Of a DNA stretch of 57,774 nt, positions 17,668 through 26,128 are shown one piece after another; position 1 is the first letter of the stretch; each line of letters opens with the position of its first letter. The position numbers and the translations under genes are program-made. The notes below the pieces were generated by a model. The model made no database searches and was not told the origin of the DNA. It saw only the letters and a program-made list of their open reading frames with translations. Source of the stretch: an uncultured Chitinophagaceae bacterium (lineage in GTDB: Bacteria; Bacteroidota; Bacteroidia; Chitinophagales; Chitinophagaceae); NCBI GenBank assembly GCA_903884185.1, contig CAISDV010000185.1, positions 1 to 57,774 on the forward strand, given 5' to 3'.

Positions 17668-19116
17668 GTGAAAAAACAAAAGAAACCGGTCATATTAGAG
17701 GGGGTATTGGTAGAGGACTATGCTGCTGAGGGTAAATCACTCGCGCGGGTGGACGGAAAAGTGATCTTTATTGAAAATGCTGTGCCGGGCGATATAGTGG
17801 ACCTGCAAATTTTAAAAAGTAAAAAGGATTGGGCCGAAGGAAGGCCGCTGAAATTTATAAAATACTCTGCCGACAGGGTAACTCCTTTCTGCAGCCATTT
17901 CGGGGTTTGTGGCGGGTGCCAATGGCAGATGCTTCCTTACGAAAAGCAACTTTTCTACAAGCAAAAGCAGGTGGTAGATAATATGACAAGGATAGCGAAA
18001 GTGCCACTGCCGGCTATCTCTCCCGTTATTGGCGCAGATACCACGAGAGAGTACCGCAATAAGCTGGAATTCACATTTGCCAATAAAAGATTTATTCCAA
18101 CAGACGAGTTTAGAAAAATTCGTGAGCAAAGAATGCTTTCACCCGAAATGCCTGAGACTCCTGAACCTGCCGGATTTGCAGGCTTTCATGCAAAAGGTGT
18201 TTTTGATAAAGTGGTGGCAATAGATACTTGCCACCTGCAGGAAGAACCTACCAATCTCATCCGCAAAGCCATTGCACAATTCGGGATAGACAACCAATTA
18301 TCGTTTCATGATATCAAACTGCACAAAGGTTGGTTGCGCAATGTGATAATACGCATTGCTACCACGGGGGAAGTGATGGTGAATATTGTGCTGGGGCATG
18401 AAGACAAAGAAATGCAGGATCGTTTATTGGGGTCCATCATGCAGCAATTTCCTCAGATCACAACGCTGTTGTACACCATCAATACCAAATTCAACGACAC
18501 CATTTATGACCTTCAGCCTAAAATATATCATGGCAAGGGATATATCGTGGAGAAGCTGGAAGAGTTTATGTTCAAGATCAGCCCCAAATCCTTTTTTCAA
18601 ACCAATAGCAGGCAGGCGGAAAAGCTGTACAGCGTTGCGAGGGAGTATGCTGAGTTAAATGGCACTCAAACCGTGTATGACCTGTATTGCGGTACTGGGA
18701 GTATTGGTATTTTTGTAAGCAAAGAAGCAAAAAAGATCATTGGGGTGGAGTTAGTTGCCGATGCGATCGCAGATGCAAAAGAGAATGCGGCATTAAATAA
18801 TATTTCGCATGCATCATTTTTCACGGGCGATGTAGTGGATATTTGCAATGACGATTTTTTTGCAGCGCATGGCCGCCCGGATGTGATCATAACAGACCCT
18901 CCGCGCGCAGGCATGCATGAAAAACTGGTTAAAAAATTGCTGGAGATGGCAGCGCCGCTGATAGTTTATGTAAGTTGCAATCCCGCTACGCAGGCAAGGG
19001 ATATGGCATTGCTGGATGAGAAATATGTGGTGACAAAGATCCAGCCGGTAGATATGTTCCCGCACACGCTTCATATAGAGAACGTGGTGCAGTTGAAATT
19101 AAGGACAAGTGAATAG
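17668..19116 (+). CDS. rlmD: 23S rRNA (uracil-C5)-methyltransferase RlmD/RumA type
   Basis: This SAM-dependent enzyme methylates uracil C5 in 23S rRNA. The 482-residue protein has an N-terminal TRAM domain (about 8-65), an Fe-S cluster motif with Cys75, Cys81 and Cys84 (FCSHFGVCGGCQW), a SAM motif YDLYCGTGSIG near 345, ITDPPRAG near 413 and the nucleophile Cys in VSCNPAT near 437. The start is GTG at 17668-17670; no ATG suits better. TrmA lacks the TRAM and Fe-S parts, so an RlmD/RlmC-type target is likely, but which uracil is modified is not certain. Confidence 0.92.
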   Translation: MKKQKKPVILEGVLVEDYAAEGKSLARVDGKVIFIENAVPGDIVDLQILKSKKDWAEGRPLKFIKYSADRVTPFCSHFGVCGGCQWQMLPYEKQLFYKQKQVVDNMTRIAKVPLPAISPVIGADTTREYRNKLEFTFANKRFIPTDEFRKIREQRMLSPEMPETPEPAGFAGFHAKGVFDKVVAIDTCHLQEEPTNLIRKAIAQFGIDNQLSFHDIKLHKGWLRNVIIRIATTGEVMVNIVLGHEDKEMQDRLLGSIMQQFPQITTLLYTINTKFNDTIYDLQPKIYHGKGYIVEKLEEFMFKISPKSFFQTNSRQAEKLYSVAREYAELNGTQTVYDLYCGTGSIGIFVSKEAKKIIGVELVADAIADAKENAALNNISHASFFTGDVVDICNDDFFAAHGRPDVIITDPPRAGMHEKLVKKLLEMAAPLIVYVSCNPATQARDMALLDEKYVVTKIQPVDMFPHTLHIENVVQLKLRTSE

Positions 19117-19149
19117 TTTTGTTGATCAATAATAGCAAGCAAGCATCGT

Positions 19150-19920
19150 ATGACACAATTCAGGCCAAGTAGTTTCCAGGTATTACCACCGGTGATCAAG
19201 AACCTCATGATCATTAATGCGCTGTTTTTTCTTGCGCAGAATACAATTCCCAAGCAATACATCAATATGGATGATGTGTTTGCCCTGCATACCTGGCAAA
19301 GTCCATTGTTCCAGCCCTGGCAGTTTATTACACACCTGTTCATGCATGGTGGCTTTGATCATATTTTCTTTAACATGTTTGCCTTGTGGATGTTTGGTTC
19401 AGTATTGGAAAATGTTTGGGGGCCGAAACGGTTCATCAAGTTTTATATATCGTGTGGACTGGGCGCTGCGCTATGCCACATGATCGTTCTATATTTTGAA
19501 AGTAGAGGCATGTTATCTCAATACTACCTGATCAACTATGGTTCGGATGACTATTTGTCGAAGTTGCAAAGTTTTATTGAAAAATATAGCCCGATAAGAC
19601 AAATGCCACTCACGATCGATTCAGCTACTGAGATAGTAAGATATCATCTTGATGAACCTACGATTGGCGCTTCAGGCGCTGTGTTTGGATGCCTTGCTGC
19701 ATTTGGTTACCTGTTCCCTAACACTTACATCTACATTTATTTTTTCCTTCCGGTCAAAGCAAAATGGTTTGTACTCTTTTATGCCGGGTATGAATTATAC
19801 TCAACGATAAAGAATTCTGCAGGTGATGATGTAGCGCATGTGGCGCATCTGGGTGGCGCACTGGTAGGCATCATTCTTGTTTATTTCTGGAACAAAACAA
19901 ACAGAAAAAATTTCTATTAA
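19150..19920 (+). CDS. Rhomboid intramembrane serine protease
   Basis: A 256-residue polytopic protein with the full rhomboid signature. HIFFNMFALWMFG near 75-87 gives the oxyanion His and Asn, TIGASGAVFG near 175-184 gives the catalytic Ser, and HVAHLGGALVG near 230-240 gives the catalytic His. It cleaves membrane-spanning substrates. An extra soluble loop of about 50 residues lies between helices 3 and 4 (YYLINYGSDDY and after). The gene is followed after 26 bases by a second rhomboid-like gene that has lost its catalytic residues. Confidence 0.93.
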   Translation: MTQFRPSSFQVLPPVIKNLMIINALFFLAQNTIPKQYINMDDVFALHTWQSPLFQPWQFITHLFMHGGFDHIFFNMFALWMFGSVLENVWGPKRFIKFYISCGLGAALCHMIVLYFESRGMLSQYYLINYGSDDYLSKLQSFIEKYSPIRQMPLTIDSATEIVRYHLDEPTIGASGAVFGCLAAFGYLFPNTYIYIYFFLPVKAKWFVLFYAGYELYSTIKNSAGDDVAHVAHLGGALVGIILVYFWNKTNRKNFY

Positions 19921-19946
19921 TATCATTTGCATATTGAAAATATTTT

Positions 19947-20876
19947 ATGGGCGACAGAGATTACAAGACAGGTGGCAGGCCCTTATTCGGGCAGGGCAAT
20001 GCGCTCACTTCGCTGGTGGTGTTGAATATTGTTGTATTTGTTCTGATCAATTTTATCCGGATCATTTATCTCTTCTCTTATTCTGACAGCGGTGAAGCGG
20101 AAATTGCTTTCTCACAACAGGTAATGCCACATTTCATGCTACCTGCTTCATTTGATCAGCTTTTATCGAGGCCATGGACGATCATACTTTATATGTTCTC
20201 GCATTACAGCATCTGGAGCCTCATCAGCAGTTTATTATGGTTATGGGCATTTGGTTTTATCCTGCAGGACCTGACAGGCAATAAAAAATTAGTTCCTATT
20301 TATTTGTATGGAGGATTTGTTGGGGCGATATTCTTTTTACTGAGTGTGAACTTTATTCCGGCTATCCATCATACCATTACAGCCAATCCTTCTTTCATGG
20401 GTGGCGGCGCGGCAGTAATGGCTGTAGCTATTGCCACCACTACTCTTTCGCCAAATTACCGGCTCTTTCCAATGATCAATGGAGGCATTCCATTATGGGT
20501 GCTGGCATTGATTTTTGTAGCGGTGGATTTTACTACACTTTCTGGCTCCAGCGGCGGATATGCAATTGCGCACCTGGCGGGAGGCCTCATGGGATTTTTA
20601 TTCACCCATCAATTAAAAGCAGGGAAAGACCTGGGCATGTGGATGAACCAATTGCTTGATTGGTTAGATGGTTTGTTCAATCCTGAAAAAAAAGATAAAG
20701 GAACTCCGGGCGGAAGGCTATTCTATAAATCACCAGGCAAGCCTTTTCAAAAAAAAGCCAACCTGACACAGCAGAAATTAGATGCTATCCTCGATAAGAT
20801 CAACCAGGAAGGGTACGATGCATTAACGGGTGAAGAAAAGAATTTCCTGAAACAGGCAAGTAAAGAAGATCTCTGA
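19947..20876 (+). CDS. Rhomboid-like protein, catalytic serine missing
   Basis: A 309-residue polytopic protein clearly of rhomboid type: LWLWAFGFILQDLTGN for helix 2 and IAHLAGGLMGF for the last helix with its His. The serine motif is replaced, reading MGGGAAVMA where related Bacteroidota rhomboids have GASAAVMA. The HxxxN of helix 2 is also gone (WSLISSLLWLW). It should be proteolytically inactive and may bind membrane clients as iRhoms do. A soluble C-terminal tail (about 245-309) resembles DUF6576, often fused to Bacteroidota rhomboids. It sits in tandem with an intact rhomboid. Confidence 0.85.
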   Translation: MGDRDYKTGGRPLFGQGNALTSLVVLNIVVFVLINFIRIIYLFSYSDSGEAEIAFSQQVMPHFMLPASFDQLLSRPWTIILYMFSHYSIWSLISSLLWLWAFGFILQDLTGNKKLVPIYLYGGFVGAIFFLLSVNFIPAIHHTITANPSFMGGGAAVMAVAIATTTLSPNYRLFPMINGGIPLWVLALIFVAVDFTTLSGSSGGYAIAHLAGGLMGFLFTHQLKAGKDLGMWMNQLLDWLDGLFNPEKKDKGTPGGRLFYKSPGKPFQKKANLTQQKLDAILDKINQEGYDALTGEEKNFLKQASKEDL

Positions 20877-20912
20877 CCCTGTACAGATAAAATGTTTTGT
20901 TACATTTAGGGT

Positions 20913-22022
20913 ATGGCAAAAGCCACTTTCCGTAAGATCGCCAAAACTGCAATCATCATTGTCACTATTATTGTAGTGATATTTTTTTTAATGGCCTGTT
21001 TTTCTCCCTGGCTAAGCCCGGCCAGTTTTTGGTGGATAGGTTTTGCCGCATTGATAGTACCTTATCTTGTATTACTACTGATCCTGGCTTTTGTTTTTTT
21101 CCTTGCGGTGAAACCTAGGCTGACATTGATTCCCCTGATAACCCTCTTGGTTGGATGGAAACAGGTGACAGTGATCTTTGGTATTCATATCAAATCAGAA
21201 TTCAATAAAACAAAACCGGAGAACAGTCTGCGGATCGTTGACTGGAATATCAGAAGTTTTAATGGCCCTGATAATAACAAGCTGACCAAAAAGTATACCC
21301 GCGAAGATGTTGCTGAGAGTATTGAGGGGCTTGACCCGGATATCATTTGCCTGCAGGAATTCAATAATGCCTATCATCCTGAATCAGACAATATCTCCCT
21401 TTTCAAAAAAAAATACCCCTACTATTTTTTTTCAAGAGATTATCATCGTGCCAAAGGAAATTATGAATCAGGCTGTATTATTTTTTCAAAATATGCCATC
21501 ATTGATTCGGGAAAGGTCAAATATCCAACGGCAGAAAGCCTTATTTATGTTGATATAGTGAAGGGGAATGATACAACGAGAATATATACCACCCACCTGC
21601 AATCTTTCAAATTCAAGAAAGTTGATTACGACGACCTTGAAAAGATCCGCCAGCAGGAAGAGGATGCATTGATCGCATCAAAGAATATCTTTCAAAAAAT
21701 GAAGCTGGCATTCAAACGCAGAAGTGTACAGGCGAACATGATCAGGGATGAAATGGATAAATGCACACATCCCTCCGTTATTTCAGGCGATTTCAATGAT
21801 GTGCCCGGCAGCTATGCCTATTTTCGTATCAAAGAAGGCAGGCAGGATGCCTTTTTGCAGAAGGGATTTGGTATCGGGAGAAGCTTTGTAGCACTTGCGC
21901 CAACTTTGCGGATCGACTATATCCTCCCCGACAGCCATTTTGATGTTTTGCAATTTGGAATGATCGATGAAAACCTCAGTGATCATATTATGCTGGTAAG
22001 CGATATTCGTTTGAAAAAATAA
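20913..22022 (+). CDS. Membrane-anchored endonuclease/exonuclease/phosphatase family hydrolase
   Basis: The first 95 residues hold three hydrophobic segments. The rest is an EEP catalytic domain: VDWNIRSFNG near 110, ICLQEFNN with the metal Glu near 146, TTHLQS near 228, SGDFNDVPGS with Asp and Asn near 291, RIDYIL, and LSDH at the end with the general-base His. The domain probably faces the periplasm and hydrolyses phosphodiester or phosphate substrates, which cannot be named. It follows the rhomboid pair by 36 bases on the same strand and ends 52 bases before cysS. Confidence 0.87.
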   Translation: MAKATFRKIAKTAIIIVTIIVVIFFLMACFSPWLSPASFWWIGFAALIVPYLVLLLILAFVFFLAVKPRLTLIPLITLLVGWKQVTVIFGIHIKSEFNKTKPENSLRIVDWNIRSFNGPDNNKLTKKYTREDVAESIEGLDPDIICLQEFNNAYHPESDNISLFKKKYPYYFFSRDYHRAKGNYESGCIIFSKYAIIDSGKVKYPTAESLIYVDIVKGNDTTRIYTTHLQSFKFKKVDYDDLEKIRQQEEDALIASKNIFQKMKLAFKRRSVQANMIRDEMDKCTHPSVISGDFNDVPGSYAYFRIKEGRQDAFLQKGFGIGRSFVALAPTLRIDYILPDSHFDVLQFGMIDENLSDHIMLVSDIRLKK

Positions 22023-22074
22023 AATATCTTCGCCGGTCTGTTATCGCCTCTCTTATATAACTAACTGATCATTC

Positions 22075-23574
22075 ATGTCTCTTAAAGTTTATAATTCACT
22101 TACACGCAAAAAAGAAACCTTCGAGCCCATCGTCAAAGGGCATGTAGGGATGTATGTCTGCGGCCCAACCGTAAGCGGCGAAAGCCACCTGGGGCATGCA
22201 AGGCCATTTATTACTTTCGATTTCGTTTACCGCTACCTGCTGCATCTCGGTTACAAAGTGCGCTATATCCGCAATATTACAGATGCCGGTCATTTTGAAG
22301 AAGAAGGGCGCGAGGCAGAAGATAAGATCAGCAAAAAAGCAGTCATAGAAAAACTGGAACCCATGGAACTGGTGCAGAAATACACCAACCTGTTTCACTG
22401 GGCCATGAGCCGGTTCAATAACCTTCCCCCAAGTATAGAGCCTACTGCCACTGGGCATATTGTGGAACAGATCAACATGATCGAAAAAATTATAGCGGAT
22501 GGTTATGCTTATGCGGTGAATGGATCGGTATATTTTGACGTTGAAAAATATAATATAGATTATTCTAAGAAAGGATCGCCATACGGCATACTTAGTGGGC
22601 GTGTATTAGAAGATATGTTAGAGACAACCCGTGAACTTGACAACCAGGAAGAAAAAAGAAACAAAGCAGATTTTGCTTTGTGGAAGAATGCGCCACCTGA
22701 ACACATCATGCGCTGGAAAAGCCCATGGGGAGAAGGTTTCCCGGGATGGCACATTGAATGCTCGGCGATGAGCACCAAATACCTTGGCGACCAGTTTGAT
22801 ATTCATGGAGGAGGAATGGATCTTCAGTTCCCACACCATGAATGCGAGATCGCACAAAGCACTGTTTGCAATCATATCATGCCCGCGCGTTACTGGCTGC
22901 ATAATAATATGATCACGGTGAATGGAAAGAAGATGGGAAAAAGTTATGGCAACCAGGTAAGCCTTACACAAATGTTCACCGGTGATAACCCTGTGTTGTC
23001 GCAGGCGTATGATCCAATGACGATCCGCTTTTTTATTCTTCAAACACATTACAGAAGCACATTGGATTTTAGTAATGAAGCTTTACAGGGAGCAGAAAAA
23101 GGATTGAAACGTTTATGGGAAGCCTGCCAGGTACTTGAAGAACTCGCAATTGGAACAAATAAAGCTGCCGATGCAGAACTTGATGCACGTTGTACTAAAC
23201 TGGTCTCTGAATTTGATGAGTTCATGGATGATGATTTTAATACGGCTAAAGTGTTGGCGAATTTGTTCGAGCTTGTACCTGTGATCAATGGCATCAAAGA
23301 CAAACACATTGCTGCAGATGCTATCAGTGCAACTACACTCAGGCTTATGCAAAAGCAGGTAAAAGTTTTTGCTGAAGATATTTTTGGGTTGAAGAATGAA
23401 CATCCTAAAAATGAACAACTGGACGGCGTATTACAATTATTGATCAATATTCGTAAAAGCGCCAAGGACAGGAAAGACTTTGTTACCAGCGATACCATCA
23501 GGCATGAACTCGCAGCGCTGGGAGTGCAGTTAAAAGATGAAAAGGATGGAACTGTCAGTTATACAGCAGATTAA
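22075..23574 (+). CDS. cysS: Cysteinyl-tRNA synthetase
   Basis: CysS charges tRNA-Cys. The 499-residue class I synthetase has MYVCGPTVSGESHLGHARP near 26-45, where Cys29 is a zinc ligand and HLGH takes the HIGH role. Zinc-site residues follow in WHIECSAMS and FPHHECEIAQ near 226-263. KMGKSYGN near 282 replaces KMSKS. The C-terminal helical domain ends near 495. The length is close to the usual 460-500. No frame damage is seen. Confidence 0.96.
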   Translation: MSLKVYNSLTRKKETFEPIVKGHVGMYVCGPTVSGESHLGHARPFITFDFVYRYLLHLGYKVRYIRNITDAGHFEEEGREAEDKISKKAVIEKLEPMELVQKYTNLFHWAMSRFNNLPPSIEPTATGHIVEQINMIEKIIADGYAYAVNGSVYFDVEKYNIDYSKKGSPYGILSGRVLEDMLETTRELDNQEEKRNKADFALWKNAPPEHIMRWKSPWGEGFPGWHIECSAMSTKYLGDQFDIHGGGMDLQFPHHECEIAQSTVCNHIMPARYWLHNNMITVNGKKMGKSYGNQVSLTQMFTGDNPVLSQAYDPMTIRFFILQTHYRSTLDFSNEALQGAEKGLKRLWEACQVLEELAIGTNKAADAELDARCTKLVSEFDEFMDDDFNTAKVLANLFELVPVINGIKDKHIAADAISATTLRLMQKQVKVFAEDIFGLKNEHPKNEQLDGVLQLLINIRKSAKDRKDFVTSDTIRHELAALGVQLKDEKDGTVSYTAD

Positions 23575-23688
23575 TTTTAAACTTTCTGCCCGTTTATTCG
23601 TCATTTGGCAAAACTTTGATGGGCCGCTCATTTATTTATAGCATGACGGTGCTATTTTTGATCCCTTATTACCAATAAAGACCTTACG

Positions 23689-26103
23689 ATGCAAAGAATG
23701 AAGTTGTTTGTTACCTCTCTATCGATCGTGGTTTGCTGCTCTGGCTTATCAGCCCAAAAAATAGATTCGGTACTAGGCATATATGCTGAACAATACCAGC
23801 AGGAAAAACTCCATCTCCAATTTGATAAGGCAACCTATAATAAAGGAGAGACCATCTGGTTCAAAGCTTACCTGATGACGGGTACCGATCTTTCTGAATA
23901 TAGTAAAAATCTATATGTAGACTGGTATGATGTATCAGGTAAACTGCTGAAACATACAGTAGCACCCATTTTTCGTTCTTCAGCAAAAGGCCAGTTCGAG
24001 ATACCTGCAGCATACACAGGGCAGGTGCTTCATCTGAAAGCATATACCCAGTGGATGCTGAATTTTGATTCTGCGTTTCTATTTAATAAAGATATATCCG
24101 TTTCACAGGTGCTGACGGCCAGGCCCCCACAAATCAAACCCATACCATCCATTCAATTTTTTCCGGAAGGCGGAGACCTTGTACAGGGCTTGAGTGCAAC
24201 CGTTGCCTTTAAAGCAGTGAACCAGTTTGGGAAACCGGTGAATGTGCGGGGTGCTGTAAAAAATACAAAAGGGGAACTGATCGATTCATTTACGGCCAGG
24301 CATGATGGCATGGGAGTCTTCACGGTTGATCAGCCCGATCAAAAAGAAAAATATACAGCTTCCTGGGTAGATGAAACAGGCAAAGCATATACCTCTGTAC
24401 TTCCTGCAGTAAAAGAAATGGGTGCAACCATCCAGGTACAGCCTTTAACGGGTAAAACCCTTGTTGCCATTAAGAGAACAGATAATGCCACTGCCAGTAT
24501 GAAGTCGCTTAATTTAATCGCGACAATGAATCAACAGGTGGTGTACCGTTCTAAAGTGAACCTGGCTGCAAGAGCCTCTGGGCTTGCAGAAATTCCCACA
24601 GAAACTTTTCCAACCGCTGTTATGCAGATCACTCTTTTTACATCGGATTGGATTCCGCTGGCAGAACGAGTGGTATTTGTAAACAACCACCAGCATGAAT
24701 TTTATTCTGAAGTAAATAATGTTGTAAAAAATTTAGGCAAGAGAGGAAGGAATGCAATAGAAGTATATGTATCCGATACCATTGCCTGTAATATGTCCAT
24801 AGCTGTTACCGATGCAGGGTTGGGATCTGACAGCAGCAATAATATCATGCCGCAATTATTATTGTGTGGCGATATAAAAGGAGCTGTCTATCATCCTGAC
24901 TATTATTTTGCAAGTGAAGCAGACAGCCTTGCCAGGAACCTTGACCTGGTGATGCTAACACATGGATGGAGGCGTTTTAAATGGGATGAGATAGTACGTG
25001 CAAAGATGCCGGTGATCAATTATCCGCGCGAAACAGAATATCTCCAGATAAAAGGAAAAGTATTTGGTAATGCATTTGCCCGCAGCAGTGCTACACAATC
25101 TATCAATGTGATTTTGGCGGGGAAGGATACTTCTTCAAGACAAAAGGAAATAATGGTATTGCCGGTTGACAAGGATGGTTCTTTTGTACAGCATGGGGCT
25201 TTCTTCTATGATACACTCCGTTTGTTCTATATGTTTAATAACGACAGAAGCCTCACTAACAGAACGGAAGTGCGTTTTCAGAATGGATTATTGCCAACCC
25301 CAAAACTGGTTATCAATGATATGACGGCTTTTTCGGGTAGCTATCTTCCTGACGACAGCAGTGCATACCTGCGAAATAAATTTTTCTACGACCAGGCTAC
25401 CAATCTCACAAAATTACTGGGTGCACATAACCTGGAAGAAGTGATCGTTCATACAAAAGCAAAAAGCCCATTGGAATTATTGGATGACAGGTATGCCAGT
25501 GGATTATTTGCCGGAAACGGCGACGGCTACCAGTTTGATATTGCCAATGATCCTATAGCAAGAAGTGCAATGGATGTATTCCGTTACCTGCAAGGCCGTG
25601 TGGCAGGGCTTACTATCAATACCTCCGGGGCGGTGCCTACGCTTAGCTGGCGTGGTGGTAACCCCTCGTTATTTTTAAATGAAATGAATACACAGCCTGA
25701 TGTTCTCACTACCATTCCTATGACCGATGTAGCGTATATTAAAATATTCAGGCCACCATTCTTTGGCGCGCCGGGCGGAGGTAGTGGTGGTGCCATTGCT
25801 GTTTATACATTGAAAGGATCAGATAGCAAGAATACTTCTTCGCAGGGATTGGAAATGACAAGGCTTGGAGGATATACTACCTATAAAGAATTTTATTCTC
25901 CCGATTATTCAGTGCCTGTTACCAATACTGACCCGGATCTGCGTACCACCATTTATTGGAATCCTTATGTACTCACGACCGCTAAAAGCCGCGTGGTGAG
26001 GCTCGAGTTTTATAATAACGACCTGAGCAAAAAATTACGGATCATACTGGAAGGAGTAAATGCGGAAGGCAAACTGACCAGGATAGAAAAAGTGATTCAA
26101 TAA
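23689..26103 (+). CDS. Periplasmic MG2-like/TonB-plug-like protein, paralogue 1
   Basis: An 804-residue exported protein; MKLFVTSLSIVVCCSGLSAQ is a signal peptide (start at Met1, or Met4 at 23698). An MG2-like macroglobulin domain around 35-130 contains YNKGETIWFKAYLM. Middle beta-rich domains follow to about 620, with THGWRRFKWDEI near 425. The C-terminus (about 640-720) resembles a TonB receptor plug, with DVFRYLQGRVAGL and RPPFFGAPGGG. No beta-barrel follows, so it is not a receptor; this architecture is found in Bacteroidota with unknown function. It is followed after 25 bases by a close paralogue and was probably duplicated in place. Confidence 0.82.
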   Translation: MQRMKLFVTSLSIVVCCSGLSAQKIDSVLGIYAEQYQQEKLHLQFDKATYNKGETIWFKAYLMTGTDLSEYSKNLYVDWYDVSGKLLKHTVAPIFRSSAKGQFEIPAAYTGQVLHLKAYTQWMLNFDSAFLFNKDISVSQVLTARPPQIKPIPSIQFFPEGGDLVQGLSATVAFKAVNQFGKPVNVRGAVKNTKGELIDSFTARHDGMGVFTVDQPDQKEKYTASWVDETGKAYTSVLPAVKEMGATIQVQPLTGKTLVAIKRTDNATASMKSLNLIATMNQQVVYRSKVNLAARASGLAEIPTETFPTAVMQITLFTSDWIPLAERVVFVNNHQHEFYSEVNNVVKNLGKRGRNAIEVYVSDTIACNMSIAVTDAGLGSDSSNNIMPQLLLCGDIKGAVYHPDYYFASEADSLARNLDLVMLTHGWRRFKWDEIVRAKMPVINYPRETEYLQIKGKVFGNAFARSSATQSINVILAGKDTSSRQKEIMVLPVDKDGSFVQHGAFFYDTLRLFYMFNNDRSLTNRTEVRFQNGLLPTPKLVINDMTAFSGSYLPDDSSAYLRNKFFYDQATNLTKLLGAHNLEEVIVHTKAKSPLELLDDRYASGLFAGNGDGYQFDIANDPIARSAMDVFRYLQGRVAGLTINTSGAVPTLSWRGGNPSLFLNEMNTQPDVLTTIPMTDVAYIKIFRPPFFGAPGGGSGGAIAVYTLKGSDSKNTSSQGLEMTRLGGYTTYKEFYSPDYSVPVTNTDPDLRTTIYWNPYVLTTAKSRVVRLEFYNNDLSKKLRIILEGVNAEGKLTRIEKVIQ

Positions 26104-26128
26104 GATCCATTCAACCAACAGGCATTTC

